Notes under the pieces: generated by a model
The model's input: only the letters and a program-made list of their open reading frames with translations
Databases searched by the model: none
What the model was told of the DNA's origin: nothing
Part shown: in pieces, positions 9,220 to 17,706 of the stretch
Layout: the number at the start of each line of letters is the position of its first letter
Position numbering within the stretch: position 1 is the first letter of the stretch
Assembly: GCF_039621805.1 (NCBI RefSeq)
Contig: NZ_CP155073.1
Coordinates: 3,286,001-3,350,000, forward strand
Origin: Paraburkholderia sp. PREW-6R
Lineage (GTDB): Bacteria > Pseudomonadota > Gammaproteobacteria > Burkholderiales > Burkholderiaceae
DNA: 64,000 bases
Direction: 5' to 3'
Translations under genes and position numbers: made by a program

Positions 9220-9978
9220 TTAGCTGAAGCTGAGCAGCTGGTTGGCCGACTGATCGTTCTTGTCGGCGTTTTCCAGCAGCTTGGTCTGCATCTGGAACTG
9301 GCGCGCGTTGGTGATCATCGAGACCATCGCGCTCACCGGATTCACGTTGCTGCCTTCCAGCGAGGCAGGCGCGAGCGTCACGGCCGGATCGGCGTCGGCG
9401 GCGTTGCCGTCGCCGGTGCGAAAGAGGCCGTCGTCGCCACGCGTCATGGTTTGCGGGTCCGGGTTCACCAGTTTCAGCTGATCGACCGTCACGACGGCGG
9501 TGGGCGGATCGCCCGGCGTGAGCGCCGAGACTGTGCCGTCCTTGCCGATCGTGATTTCCGCGCCAGGCGGCACCGAAACCGGACCGCCGTTGCCGAGCAC
9601 CACCTGATTCGTCGCGTTGACCAGCTGGCCGTTTTCGTCGACGTGCAGGTTGCCGGCGCGCGTATAGGCTTCGCCGCCATCGGCGGTTTGCACGGCGAGC
9701 CAGCCCGGACCCTGGATCGCCACGTCGAGCGGATTGCCCGTCTGCTGGATCGGCCCCGGCGTGTAGTCGGCGCCCGGCGTCGACGACAGCACGAAGGTGC
9801 GCGTGGTGTCGTCGTTGACCGAACTGCCGTCGCCGAACGACATCGGCACGGCACGGAAAGTCGCCAGTTGCGCGCGAAAACCGGTGGTCGATGCATTGGC
9901 CAGGTTGTTCGCGACGATAGCCTGCTGTTCGAGCGCTTGCGTGCTGCCCGACATCGCGGTGTAGATCAGCCGATCCAT
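9220..9978 (-). CDS. flgF: Proximal rod protein FlgF
   Basis: FlgF is a proximal rod subunit. The 252-residue product begins [37 protein letters not shown] and ends with the rod-type motif [29 protein letters not shown]. The frame stays open far upstream into flgE, but the ATG at 9978 (GGAA ribosome site) matches the family N-terminus. The upstream extension is a GC-rich shadow. Stop-to-start distance from flgE is 20 bp. Confidence 0.96.
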   Translation of the reverse strand: MDRLIYTAMSGSTQALEQQAIVANNLANASTTGFRAQLATFRAVPMSFGDGSSVNDDTTRTFVLSSTPGADYTPGPIQQTGNPLDVAIQGPGWLAVQTADGGEAYTRAGNLHVDENGQLVNATNQVVLGNGGPVSVPPGAEITIGKDGTVSALTPGDPPTAVVTVDQLKLVNPDPQTMTRGDDGLFRTGDGNAADADPAVTLAPASLEGSNVNPVSAMVSMITNARQFQMQTKLLENADKNDQSANQLLSFS

Positions 9979-9998
9979 GGTGGGTGGTTCCTGGTCTC

Positions 9999-11507
9999 TT
10001 ACAGGTTGATCAGGGTCTGGTCGACGGTCTGCTGCGTCTTGATCGTCTGCGCGTTTGCCTGATAGTTGCGCTGCGCGGTGATCAGATTCACCAGTTCGCT
10101 CGTCAGATCGACGTTCGAGTTTTCCACTGCGCCGCCTTGCAGCACGCCGTGATTGGTCGAGCCCGGCGCGGAGATCTGCGCGACGCCCGAAGCCGAGGTC
10201 TGCTGGAACTCGTTGTTGCCGAGGTCGATCAGGCCGTTCTGGTTCGAGAAGTTCGCCAGCACGATCTGGCCGAGGGCCGCCGTCTGCTGGTTCGAATAGT
10301 TGCCCGTCAGCGTGCCGTCGGCGCCGATCGAGAAGCTCGTCAGCGTGCCGGCTGCATAACCGTCGGGCTGCAGCGTGTTCACGCCGTCCTTGCCGCCGTA
10401 TTGCGTCGTGCCCCCGATGTTCAGCGTGATTTTCTGCGGCGTCGACGAACCGTCCGTGGTCGGGATCGAGAAGTTGTACGCGAACGGCGTCGCGGTGGCG
10501 TTGCCCGAAGCGTCGGTCGTGCCGAGCAGCGTGCCCGACGAGTTGAAGTTCGCGTGGCCGACCAGTTGCGCCGTGCCTGTCGACGTGCCGGCGTAGACGT
10601 TCCACGTACCGGCCGCGGTCTTCGCGAAGTACATGTTGACCGTCTGCGAGCCGCCGAGCGAGTCGTACACCGTCGTGCTGGTCGAGTAGTTGTAGGTGGT
10701 CGAGCTGTTCTGGTTGAAGGCGACCGGCGTCGGCGCAACCGCCACGCTGTCGCCGGTGACCGGCGTGCCGTTGAACGTGATCGACTGGCCGTTGCCGAGC
10801 GGGATCGACGAGCCTGCGGCGTACGTGCCGGTGGTCGACGTGCCGAGCGTGTTGTCCGTCACCGTGTAGTCGGTCGCGCTCGTGAACTTGACGGTGTAGT
10901 TGTCGTTGTTCGTGCCCGAAGCCGTATTCGTGATGGTCGCGCCGGTCGTGGAAAGCGTGCTGCCCGTGCCGAGCGTCGGCGTGACGGTCGGCGTGCCGAG
11001 CATCAGCGCGTCCTGTGCGTTCAGGTTCAGGCCGGCCGCGATCTTGGTCGTGGCCTGCGGTGCGATGTTCGCGGTCGGCACGGTCAGCGGCACGGTTTGC
11101 GCTGTGTTGATGATGCCCGAGCTGTTCGCCGCATAGCCCATCAGTTGCAGGCCTTCGGCGTTGGTGATGTTGCCGTTCTTGTCGAGCTGGAACACGCCGT
11201 TGCGCGAGTACACCAGCGAGCCGTTGTTCGACAGCTGGAAGAAACCGTTGCCGTTGATCGCGACGTCGAGCGCCTGGTTGGTGCTCGTGATCGTGCCTTG
11301 CGAGAACTGCTGCTGCACTTCCGCGAGTTTCGTGCCGATGCCGACCTGGTTGCCCACGGCGGTGGCGACCGAATTCGCGTACATGTCGGCAAATTGCGCG
11401 GCGCCGCTCTTGAAGCCAACCGTATTCGCGTTGGCAATGTTGTTGCCGATCACGTCGAGATCGCTCGACGACGCCGACAAACCACTCAAACCTTGCTGGT
11501 AACCCAT
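9999..11507 (-). CDS. flgE: Flagellar hook protein FlgE
   Basis: FlgE polymerises into the hook. The N-terminal D0 segment is [35 protein letters not shown]. The C-terminal D0 segment is [45 protein letters not shown]. At 502 residues it exceeds enteric FlgE (~402). The extra length is Thr/Ser-rich sequence in the central domains (about residues 160-300), as is common in Burkholderia-type hooks. GGAG lies five bases before the ATG. Confidence 0.96.
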   Translation of the reverse strand: MGYQQGLSGLSASSSDLDVIGNNIANANTVGFKSGAAQFADMYANSVATAVGNQVGIGTKLAEVQQQFSQGTITSTNQALDVAINGNGFFQLSNNGSLVYSRNGVFQLDKNGNITNAEGLQLMGYAANSSGIINTAQTVPLTVPTANIAPQATTKIAAGLNLNAQDALMLGTPTVTPTLGTGSTLSTTGATITNTASGTNNDNYTVKFTSATDYTVTDNTLGTSTTGTYAAGSSIPLGNGQSITFNGTPVTGDSVAVAPTPVAFNQNSSTTYNYSTSTTVYDSLGGSQTVNMYFAKTAAGTWNVYAGTSTGTAQLVGHANFNSSGTLLGTTDASGNATATPFAYNFSIPTTDGSSTPQKITLNIGGTTQYGGKDGVNTLQPDGYAAGTLTSFSIGADGTLTGNYSNQQTAALGQIVLANFSNQNGLIDLGNNEFQQTSASGVAQISAPGSTNHGVLQGGAVENSNVDLTSELVNLITAQRNYQANAQTIKTQQTVDQTLINL

Positions 11508-11550
11508 GACGGTCTCCGTATCTGGAAAGTCTTGACTGACTGAATCTGGT

Positions 11551-12291
11551 TCAAAGGATCGCGGCGACGCTCGTCAGCCCGACGGTCGTACCGTTGGACA
11601 ACACGAGACCCGGCGTTCCGCCTGTCTGCTGGACGACGCTTTGCACCGTCGCACCCGTGAGCGTGGTGGCCGTTGCCTGCTGGCCGTTGATCGTGCCGAC
11701 CGCGCTGATCGTGTACGTGCCGTCGGGGAGCGTCGCGCCGGTCGTGTCGGTCGGCGTCCAGCCCACCGGAATCGTGCCGGCCGACTGCTTGCCGAGGTCG
11801 ATCGTGTTGACGATCTGACCGGACGAGTTCTTCACGACCACTTGCAGATCGCTCACCGAGTTGGCGAGCTGCACGCCGAACGAGCCGGCCTTGCCGCTTG
11901 CCACCGACACCGAGCTTCCCGGCGCGAGCACGGTCGAGCCGATCAGCAGCGCGGCTTGCGACTGCTGGCCTGCCGACATCTGCGTGGCGAGCGAGGTAAG
12001 CGTCGTGTTCAGCTGGCTGATACCCGATACCGTATTGATCTGGGCCAGCTGCGAAGTCATCTGCGAGCTGTCCATCGGGTTGGTCGGGTCCTGGTTTTTC
12101 AACTGCGCGACGAGCAACTGCAAAAACGTATTCTGCAGATCGGTCGCCGAGGTGCCCGACGTGCTGCTGGTGGAACTGGTCGAGCTGGAAGCGCCCGAAG
12201 AGCTCGAAGCGCTGCTCGTGCCGTTCATCGTATCGAGCAGCGTCTGCGAAACGGTCGTGCCGGCGCTGCCGATGGTGGTATTGGTGGTCAA
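11551..12291 (-). CDS. flgD: Hook-capping scaffold FlgD
   Basis: FlgD caps the growing hook. The N-terminal region holds the conserved LQNTFLQLLVAQLKNQDPTNPMDSSQMTSQLAQINTVSG block at about residues 50-90. After this come a FlgD Ig-like/tudor region (LQVVVKNSSGQIVNTIDLG) and a C-terminus ending in VAAIL. The Ser-rich N-terminal 45 residues are low complexity. The start codon is TTG at 12291 with GGAG six or so bases upstream; no in-frame ATG lies ahead of the conserved block. Confidence 0.95.
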   Translation of the reverse strand: MTTNTTIGSAGTTVSQTLLDTMNGTSSASSSSGASSSTSSTSSTSGTSATDLQNTFLQLLVAQLKNQDPTNPMDSSQMTSQLAQINTVSGISQLNTTLTSLATQMSAGQQSQAALLIGSTVLAPGSSVSVASGKAGSFGVQLANSVSDLQVVVKNSSGQIVNTIDLGKQSAGTIPVGWTPTDTTGATLPDGTYTISAVGTINGQQATATTLTGATVQSVVQQTGGTPGLVLSNGTTVGLTSVAAIL

Positions 12292-12301
12292 GGAGCTCTC
12301 C

Positions 12302-12727
12302 TCAGTTTCCGATCGTGAGCGTTTTCAGCATCAATGTCTTGGCGGTGTTCAGGGTCTCAACGTTCGCCTGATATGAGCGCGAAGCCGAGATCATGTTGAC
12401 CATCTCCTGCACCGGGTCCACGTTCGGCAACGTGACATAACCGTCCGAATTGGCAGCCGGGTTACTCGGGTCGTAGGCGGTTTTCATCGGCGTCGGATCG
12501 TCGATCACGCCGGTCACCTGCACGCCGCCCACCTGCTGGCCGGACGCGCTGCGCGCGCCGCCGAGCGGGTTCACCGCGAACACCACCTGCTTGGCCTTGT
12601 ACGGCTGGCCGTCCGGTCCCGTGGTGCTGTCCGCGTTGGCGAGGTTCGACGCCGTCACGTTGAGCCGTTGCGATTGCGCCGACATCGCGGAGCCTGCAAC
12701 ACCAAAAATATTCATCAGGGATGACAT
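12302..12727 (-). CDS. flgC: Proximal rod protein FlgC
   Basis: FlgC is a proximal rod subunit. The 141-residue product has the family length. Its N-terminus [31 protein letters not shown] and C-terminus [38 protein letters not shown] are diagnostic. Two in-frame ATGs are possible, at 12727 and at 12715. The first has GGTGA at the better distance. It lies 10 bp ahead of flgD and 98 bp after flgB. Confidence 0.96.
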   Translation of the reverse strand: MSSLMNIFGVAGSAMSAQSQRLNVTASNLANADSTTGPDGQPYKAKQVVFAVNPLGGARSASGQQVGGVQVTGVIDDPTPMKTAYDPSNPAANSDGYVTLPNVDPVQEMVNMISASRSYQANVETLNTAKTLMLKTLTIGN

Positions 12728-12825
12728 CTCTCTTCACCTCTCCAGCTACCGCCGGTTCGACCGGCTTCACGTTAATTCCCGTAGCGATTGTTTTTTCGTA
12801 CTGCCGAGTCTGTCGCCGTGGCTTC

Positions 12826-13320
12826 TTAGGAGCCCGACTGGATCGCCGACAACATCGTCTTGATCTGGTTGGACAGCACCGTCATTCCCGATTCGAAATG
12901 AAGCGTGTTGTCCGCGAACTGCACGCGTTCCGTGTCGATGTCGACGGTGTTGCCGTCGAGCGCGGGTTGAGTCGGAATGCGGTACTGCAGGTTGCCGTAG
13001 TCGTCGGACGTGCCGCCGGTCGGCGTGAGCGTCGCCTTGCCGGCCATGTGGCCCGGCTCGGTCGACACCATCGACATGCCGCTCGTCACGCCGGCCGGCT
13101 GCGTCATCGCGAGCGTCGAACTGTTCGACGCCGCGGTGCCCGCGCCGCCCGTGGTCTTTTTCAACGCACCGGCAAGCGATGTGGCGAAGTCGACGTCACG
13201 CGCCTTGTAGTTGGGCGTGTCGGCATTCGCGATATTCGACGACAGCAATTCCTGGCGATAAGCGCGTACATCGAGCGCCTGGCGTCCAAAGGCGAATTCG
13301 GCATCGAGTTTGTCCAGCAT
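12826..13320 (-). CDS. flgB: Proximal rod protein FlgB
   Basis: FlgB is the rod subunit nearest the MS ring. The start MLDKLDAEFAFGRQALDVRAYRQELLSSNIANADTPNYKARDVDF matches the family. GGAGA lies seven bases upstream of the ATG at 13320, giving 164 residues. Upstream open frame to 13425 is not family-like. The C-terminus (NTLHFESGMTVLSNQIKTMLSAIQS) is standard. It is the first gene of the flgBCDEFGHIJ operon, divergent from flgA. The promoter must lie in the 216-base gap, but I could not pick out a convincing FlhDC box. Confidence 0.96.
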   Translation of the reverse strand: MLDKLDAEFAFGRQALDVRAYRQELLSSNIANADTPNYKARDVDFATSLAGALKKTTGGAGTAASNSSTLAMTQPAGVTSGMSMVSTEPGHMAGKATLTPTGGTSDDYGNLQYRIPTQPALDGNTVDIDTERVQFADNTLHFESGMTVLSNQIKTMLSAIQSGS

Positions 13321-13536
13321 AAGAATCTCCGGAGAACGTTCCCGAGGCTTCCCGTGCGGACCTCGCTTGAGGACTGCGTCAGGCGGGAAGGCCTTTTTGC
13401 ATGAGGAGCATCTTATGGGCGGCACGCAAGTACCAATCGGACGAATAACCGGGAAAGGGGGCTTCTATTCAACGTTTGCGCAAAGGAGGCGCTCACTAGA
13501 ATGCAAGGCGTACCGATGCATTTGTGGAGAACCGCG

Positions 13537-15105
13537 ATGAACCAGCTCACCTACGACCCGACGCACCACGCGCACCGCGCGGCGGCGCAGCGCATGGGTG
13601 TGGCTGGCGCGCGCCGCCAACCGGGTCTGCTGATGCGCCTTTTTGCAAGCATGACGCTGTGGGTCGCGGGCGGCATCGTGCTGGTGCCGGTCGCGACGAG
13701 AGCGCAGGAAGCAGGCAGCGGTCCGATCGTCATTCCCGGTCCGGCTGAACAGAATCCGGCCGCGTTGGCTGCGCTGGCCGAACATATGCAAGCCGCACCG
13801 ACCCAACGTGCAGGGTCCGCCGCGACGCTCGCCGCCGCGACCGCACAGTCGTTGACGCCGGGTTCGTCAGCGCGCGACGCCGACGCCTTCACGCGCGCCG
13901 CCAATGGCAGCGGCTCGATCGTCATTCCAGGCACGGCCGAGCCCGCCGCCGCGCCGCAGATGATCCGCACCAGCTTCAAACCCGACGCGAATGGCGTCGT
14001 GACCCTTCCCGCGCCGGGCGCGGCCCATCCGAACGCCTATGGCGCGCAAGCCGTCGCGCGCGTCAACATCGTGCCGGGCTCGCGTGATGTCGTGCCGGTG
14101 GTGGTTGCGCCGGCGTCGCCACAGAACGGCGCGCGTCCGGCCGCTGGCGTACAGCCGGTCGCCGCCAATGCGCCGATGAGCGCGTCCGCTGGCTTCGATA
14201 CGCTGGCTTCGCGCGGCGAACCGCCGCAACTGGGCGCGAACGGCAAGCCGATCGTCACGCGCGCGGCGCTCGCCCCCAATTCCACCGTAGCGACGGTAAC
14301 GCCGGTGCCCTCCGCCGTCGGCCGTATGGCTGCACCGCGCCAGCTCGCGCCGACCGCCGCGCAAGCTGTTGGTCAACCCGGTGTACAACCCGTTGCTCAA
14401 ACCGTTGCTCAACCCGTTACACGCGCCGTCGCACAGCCTGTCGCACGCGCCGTCGCGGGGACGCCGTCGGCGCCGCTGCCCGGTCAGCAAGACCCCGAAG
14501 CGATCCGCAGCGTTGCGCTTGCGTTCCTTCAACAGCAGTCCACCGGCTTGCCCGGCACCGTCGAGATCAGCGTCGCGGCCGCCTTTCCGCGCGGCCTTGC
14601 GGCATGCACGGGCCTTGTGCCGTTCATGCCGAGCGGCGCGCGCCTGTGGGGCCGCACCACCGTCGGCGTGCGCTGCGCCGGCGAGCATCCATGGACGATC
14701 TATCTGCAGGCGCGCATCTCGCTGCACGCGACCTACTATCTCGCCGCCCGCGCAATGGCACCCGGCGAAGTCCTGAGCGCCGCCGATCTGGTTGCGCGCG
14801 ACGGCGACCTGGCCGGACTGCCGCAGGCCATCGTGACGGACCCTTCGCAGGCCATCGGCTCGGTCACGCTCACGCGGGTCGCCGGCGGCATGCCGCTACG
14901 CCGCGACATGCTGAGGAGCGCGTCGGCGGTGTCGATCGGACAGACGGTACGCGTGGTCGCGGCGGGCGAAGGCTTTGCGATTTCCGCCGAAGGCAGCGCA
15001 ATGAACAATGCGTCGCCGGGTCAGCAGGTGCGGGTGAAGACGGCCAACGGCCAGATCATTTCCGGCATCGTGAAGGACGGCGCCACCGTGGAGATCCAGC
15101 TGTGA
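13537..15105 (+). CDS. flgA: P-ring assembly chaperone FlgA, long form
   Basis: FlgA is a periplasmic chaperone for P-ring (FlgI) assembly. The C-terminal SAF-type region (about residues 345-522) shows WTIYLQARISLHATYYLAARAMAPGEVLSAADLV and a tail GQTVRVVAAGEGFAISAEGSAMNNASPGQQVRVKTANGQIISGIVKDG, which are diagnostic. The ATG at 13537 has GGAGAA six bases upstream. A signal-like helix follows (LFASMTLWVAGGIVLVPVA, cut near TRAQEA). Between them lies an Ala/Pro-rich linker of about 270 residues with short repeats of the QPVAQTV/QPVARAV type. Enteric FlgA is about 219 residues, so this form is more than twice as long. Confidence 0.92.
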   Translation: MNQLTYDPTHHAHRAAAQRMGVAGARRQPGLLMRLFASMTLWVAGGIVLVPVATRAQEAGSGPIVIPGPAEQNPAALAALAEHMQAAPTQRAGSAATLAAATAQSLTPGSSARDADAFTRAANGSGSIVIPGTAEPAAAPQMIRTSFKPDANGVVTLPAPGAAHPNAYGAQAVARVNIVPGSRDVVPVVVAPASPQNGARPAAGVQPVAANAPMSASAGFDTLASRGEPPQLGANGKPIVTRAALAPNSTVATVTPVPSAVGRMAAPRQLAPTAAQAVGQPGVQPVAQTVAQPVTRAVAQPVARAVAGTPSAPLPGQQDPEAIRSVALAFLQQQSTGLPGTVEISVAAAFPRGLAACTGLVPFMPSGARLWGRTTVGVRCAGEHPWTIYLQARISLHATYYLAARAMAPGEVLSAADLVARDGDLAGLPQAIVTDPSQAIGSVTLTRVAGGMPLRRDMLRSASAVSIGQTVRVVAAGEGFAISAEGSAMNNASPGQQVRVKTANGQIISGIVKDGATVEIQL

Positions 15106-15268
15106 CACGGCGGCATCCGGGCAGCGGCAACGCGATGCGTGCGTCATCGAGCGCATGGCGCCCCGCCGCCGGCGCCTGCACGAATGACACGGGCCGCGCG
15201 AGCGCTCCCGAACGACTCAAAGGGCCGGAACGGCTTGAATTGCAAGGACAATCCTCGAACGATTGCGC

Positions 15269-15296
15269 TAAAGTTTTGATCGGCGCTTGCCGTTAT
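15269..15296 (+). promoter_or_regulatory. Candidate sigma28 promoter for flgM-flgN
   Basis: TAAAGTTT (perfect -35) is followed after 12 bases by GCCGTTAT (6/8 to GCCGATAA). The spacer is one base longer than the enteric 11. It ends 28 bases before the flgM start and would give FliA-dependent feedback expression of its own anti-sigma factor. Confidence 0.7.
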
Positions 15297-15324
15297 CAGG
15301 ATCAAATCGTTCAGGAAGCCCATC

Positions 15325-15678
15325 GTGAAAGTCGATTCCTCATCCAATCCGAATCTGCCGACGTTGAAAGACGCTGTGTCCCGCTCGCAACCAGGCGACG
15401 CGAGCACCGCGAACACCAGCGCGCAGACCGCGAGCACTGCCTCGCCGACTCCTACCAGCGGTTCGGGCGACGCCAGCGTCAGCCTGTCGGGTCTGTCGCA
15501 GCATCTGCGCAGTCTCGCGGCGTCCGGCTCGGCCGATATCGATACGGCGCATGTCGCGTCGATCAAGCAGGCCATCAAGGACGGCACGCTGAAGATCGAC
15601 TCCGGCAAGATCGCCGACGGCGTGCTGAACACCGCACGCGACCTGTTGAGCAGCAAAACCTCGTCGACCGGCAACTGA
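15325..15678 (+). CDS. flgM: Anti-sigma28 factor FlgM
   Basis: FlgM binds FliA and is exported when the hook is complete, releasing late-gene expression. The 117-residue product starts MKVDSSSNPN from a GTG codon with AGGA eight bases upstream. A disordered, Ser/Thr/Ala-rich N-terminal half is followed by the FlgM core DASVSLSGLSQHLRSLAASGSADIDTAHVASIKQAIKDGTLKIDSGKIADGVL. That is the sigma-binding, helical C-terminal region. Position between flgA and flgN is canonical. Confidence 0.93.
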   Translation: MKVDSSSNPNLPTLKDAVSRSQPGDASTANTSAQTASTASPTPTSGSGDASVSLSGLSQHLRSLAASGSADIDTAHVASIKQAIKDGTLKIDSGKIADGVLNTARDLLSSKTSSTGN

Positions 15679-15772
15679 TCGACGCATCGAAGTACGGTGA
15701 AGTGCCGGGCGGCATTCGACCAACCCGGCTCGTGGCATCTGCGCGAGCCGTCGTGTTCAGCGAGTTGTTGAC

Positions 15773-16219
15773 ATGAAAGACGCCCTGCTTGCCACTCTCA
15801 CCGAGGAATATTCGGCCGTCGAGGCATTCGCCTCGATCCTCAAGCTCGAAACCAAAGCGCTGACCGCGTTGTCACCGCTCGAGCTGCTGCCGTCGATCGT
15901 CGAGCAGAAAACCGAACTGATCGGCGCGCTCGCCAAGCTGGAAGCCACGCGCGACGGACTGCTCGCGCAAATGGGCCTGCCTCGCGGCTGGTCCGGCATG
16001 GAACTGGCCGCGGCGTCCGACGCCCGGATCGCCGATCAATGGTCGCTGCTGCAAAAAGCCGCCGACCGTGCGAAGCGCACCAATACCAGCAATGGCGAAC
16101 TGATCCGTGTGCGCATGGACTACAACCAGCGGGCTCTGACGGCGCTGCAGGTTGCCGTGCCGCAAAAGGTCGGGTTCTACGGACCGGACGGCCGTATCCC
16201 GGCGCGCGCCGCGGTGTGA
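15773..16219 (+). CDS. flgN: Flagellar export chaperone FlgN
   Basis: FlgN is the cytoplasmic chaperone for the hook-junction proteins FlgK and FlgL. The product is 148 residues and almost all helical, with the FlgN-type segment FASILKLETKALTALSPLELLPSIVEQKTELIGALAKLEATR and a C-terminal region YNQRALTALQVAVPQKVGFYGPDGRIPARA. It lies 94 bp after flgM and is probably co-transcribed with it. No strong Shine-Dalgarno is visible. Confidence 0.9.
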   Translation: MKDALLATLTEEYSAVEAFASILKLETKALTALSPLELLPSIVEQKTELIGALAKLEATRDGLLAQMGLPRGWSGMELAAASDARIADQWSLLQKAADRAKRTNTSNGELIRVRMDYNQRALTALQVAVPQKVGFYGPDGRIPARAAV

Positions 16220-16280
16220 AAAAGCCCTGACCGCGCGGCCGGTTGGCACGCGGTTCGGCTTGTGATTCAGAGGGTTGGGA

Positions 16281-16314
16281 AAGGGTTCGTCATCTGACGA
16301 GCCCTTTTGTCTTT
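16281..16314 (+). terminator. Rho-independent terminator after flgN
   Basis: AAGGGTTCGTCA and TGACGAGCCCTT form an almost perfect 12-bp stem with a 2-base loop, followed by TTTTGTCTTT. It lies 60 bases downstream of the flgN stop. Confidence 0.75.
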
Positions 16315-16380
16315 CAGGCACGCGTGTCGATGAACTGGGTCGAAGCCGACTCGCGACCTCGCATACCTGATGGCATCCCG

Positions 16381-16758
16381 AAGCAGGCGGCCTTGACGCG
16401 GGTGTGCCGGTTATATCCGGCGGCTTTTCAGCTGGCTGATCGTCAGGAAGAAGCCTACGCGAAAGCGAAGGCGGCGGTCGAAGAGCATCTGGATGCTGCT
16501 GCTCGACGAGGGACTACCGGCGGATGGCAGTCGCTCGCGGTGCATCGTCGGAACCTCGACAATACGGATTCCGGGTGGTGGGGTCATGCCACGCGCAACG
16601 TTACCGCCTTGAAGCGGGCGGCACGCATCGACGTCTCGCTGACCGACGCGCTGGCGTATGAAATCGACGCCTGCGCGCAAGCGCGCGTGATGTCGCGCAC
16701 CGCCTGGCTGACGGTGGCCGCCGAAGCTAGCGGTGGCTGCCGAACACGGAATGGCTGA
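16381..16758 (+). pseudogene. Decayed HicB-family antitoxin remnant
   Basis: Three segments line up in order with HicB antitoxins but fall in shifted frames. First is a short VPVISGGFSAG-like piece matching the family VPDLPGCFSAG. After a one-base shift near 16437 comes RQEEAYAKAKAAVEEHL (family DEALANAKEAIEFHL). Then a one-base excursion gives MLLLDEGLPADG. The original frame resumes with SLAVHRRNLDNTD and a C-terminal ribbon-helix-helix ARIDVSLTDALAYEIDACAQ. The N-terminal partial HicA-like fold is largely missing. No hicA toxin gene is seen next to it. The frame is open as one 171-codon reading from 16243, but the pattern of shifts argues for a dead gene. Confidence 0.6.
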
Positions 16759-16798
16759 CGCCTGACAGTGCGGCAAGCCACGCGGACGCATATCGCGC

Positions 16799-16853
16799 CG
16801 CCCGACTTTCGCCCGACTTTCGCCCGACTTTCGTCCGACCGCCGCCCGACTCT
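16799..16853. repeat. Five tandem 11-bp repeats
   Basis: Three exact copies of CGCCCGACTTT are followed by two diverged copies (CGTCCGACCGC, CGCCCGACTCT). They lie between the hicB remnant and the end of fliA. No gene is visible in 16759-16943. Confidence 0.85.
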
Positions 16854-16943
16854 CGTCGGCCCGCGGCCCGAGTTCCGCTCAAGCGCCGCCTGGCAAACGC
16901 CTCGCCACCGCCTGACCTTACCCAGCCACCGCGCGTATCCGCT

Positions 16944-17678
16944 TCAGGTCGTCTCGGCGTTTGCCCACGCCATTTCACGCAGGCGCGTGCGCAAGCGCGC
17001 CACTGCCTGGCTGTGCAGCTGACACACCCGCGATTCGCTCACTTCCATCACCGCGCCGATTTCGCGCAGATTCATGCCGCGTTCGTAGTACAGCGACATC
17101 AGCAGCTTTTCGCGTTCCGGCAGACGGTCGATCGCCTCGACGAGCGCCGAGCGCAGGCTGTCGTCGAGCAGCGCCGACAGCGGGTCCGAATGATCGACGC
17201 AGTAACGGTCGAGAAACGGTTCGTCGTCGGCGGAACGGTCGAAGTCTTCGTAGTAGATCAGCTGGCTGCCGTGCAGATCCTGAAGCATCGACTGATACTC
17301 GTCGAGCGGCATCTTGAGATGATCGGCAATTTCCGTTTCGCTTGCCGAACGGCCCAGATTCTGTTCGACCTTGTGCACCGCCGTTTCCACTTCGCGCGAC
17401 GTGCGCCGCAAGCTGCGCGGCAACCAGTCGTTGCTGCGTAGCTCGTCGAGCATGGCGCCGCGAATCCGCTGGCTCGCGTAAGTCTCGAATTGCGCGCCCT
17501 GATCTTCCTTGTAGCGGCTTGCCGCATCCAGCAGACCAATCATGCCGGCCTGGATCAGATCGTCGAGATCGACACTCGCCGGCATCTTGGCGACGAGTTG
17601 CAAGCCGAGGCGGCGCACGAGCGGTGCGTACTTCGTCAGAACTTCGGCCTGGGAAATTTTTCCCTGAGCGTTATACAT
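16944..17678 (-). CDS. fliA: Flagellar sigma factor FliA (sigma28)
   Basis: FliA directs RNA polymerase to late flagellar and chemotaxis promoters and is held inactive by FlgM. The product has 244 residues (enterics ~239). Region 2 includes YAPLVRRLGLQLVAKMPASVDLDDLIQAGMIGLLDAASRY and QRIRGAMLDELRSNDW. Region 3/4 includes ERGMNLREIGAVMEVSESRVCQLHSQAVARLRTRL. GGGGAG lies close before the ATG at 17678. The frame remains open upstream into flhG, but without family similarity. It is the last gene of the flhB-A-F-G-fliA run. Confidence 0.96.
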   Translation of the reverse strand: MYNAQGKISQAEVLTKYAPLVRRLGLQLVAKMPASVDLDDLIQAGMIGLLDAASRYKEDQGAQFETYASQRIRGAMLDELRSNDWLPRSLRRTSREVETAVHKVEQNLGRSASETEIADHLKMPLDEYQSMLQDLHGSQLIYYEDFDRSADDEPFLDRYCVDHSDPLSALLDDSLRSALVEAIDRLPEREKLLMSLYYERGMNLREIGAVMEVSESRVCQLHSQAVARLRTRLREMAWANAETT

Positions 17679-17706
17679 CGTGCTCCCCTTGTCCTTGTGC
17701 CGCCAC

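Noticed and set aside
9979..10605. Upstream extension of the flgF reading frame to 461 codons
   Set aside because: It lies antiparallel-free but out of frame inside flgE; the FlgF family N-terminus begins at the ATG at 9978 with its own ribosome site.
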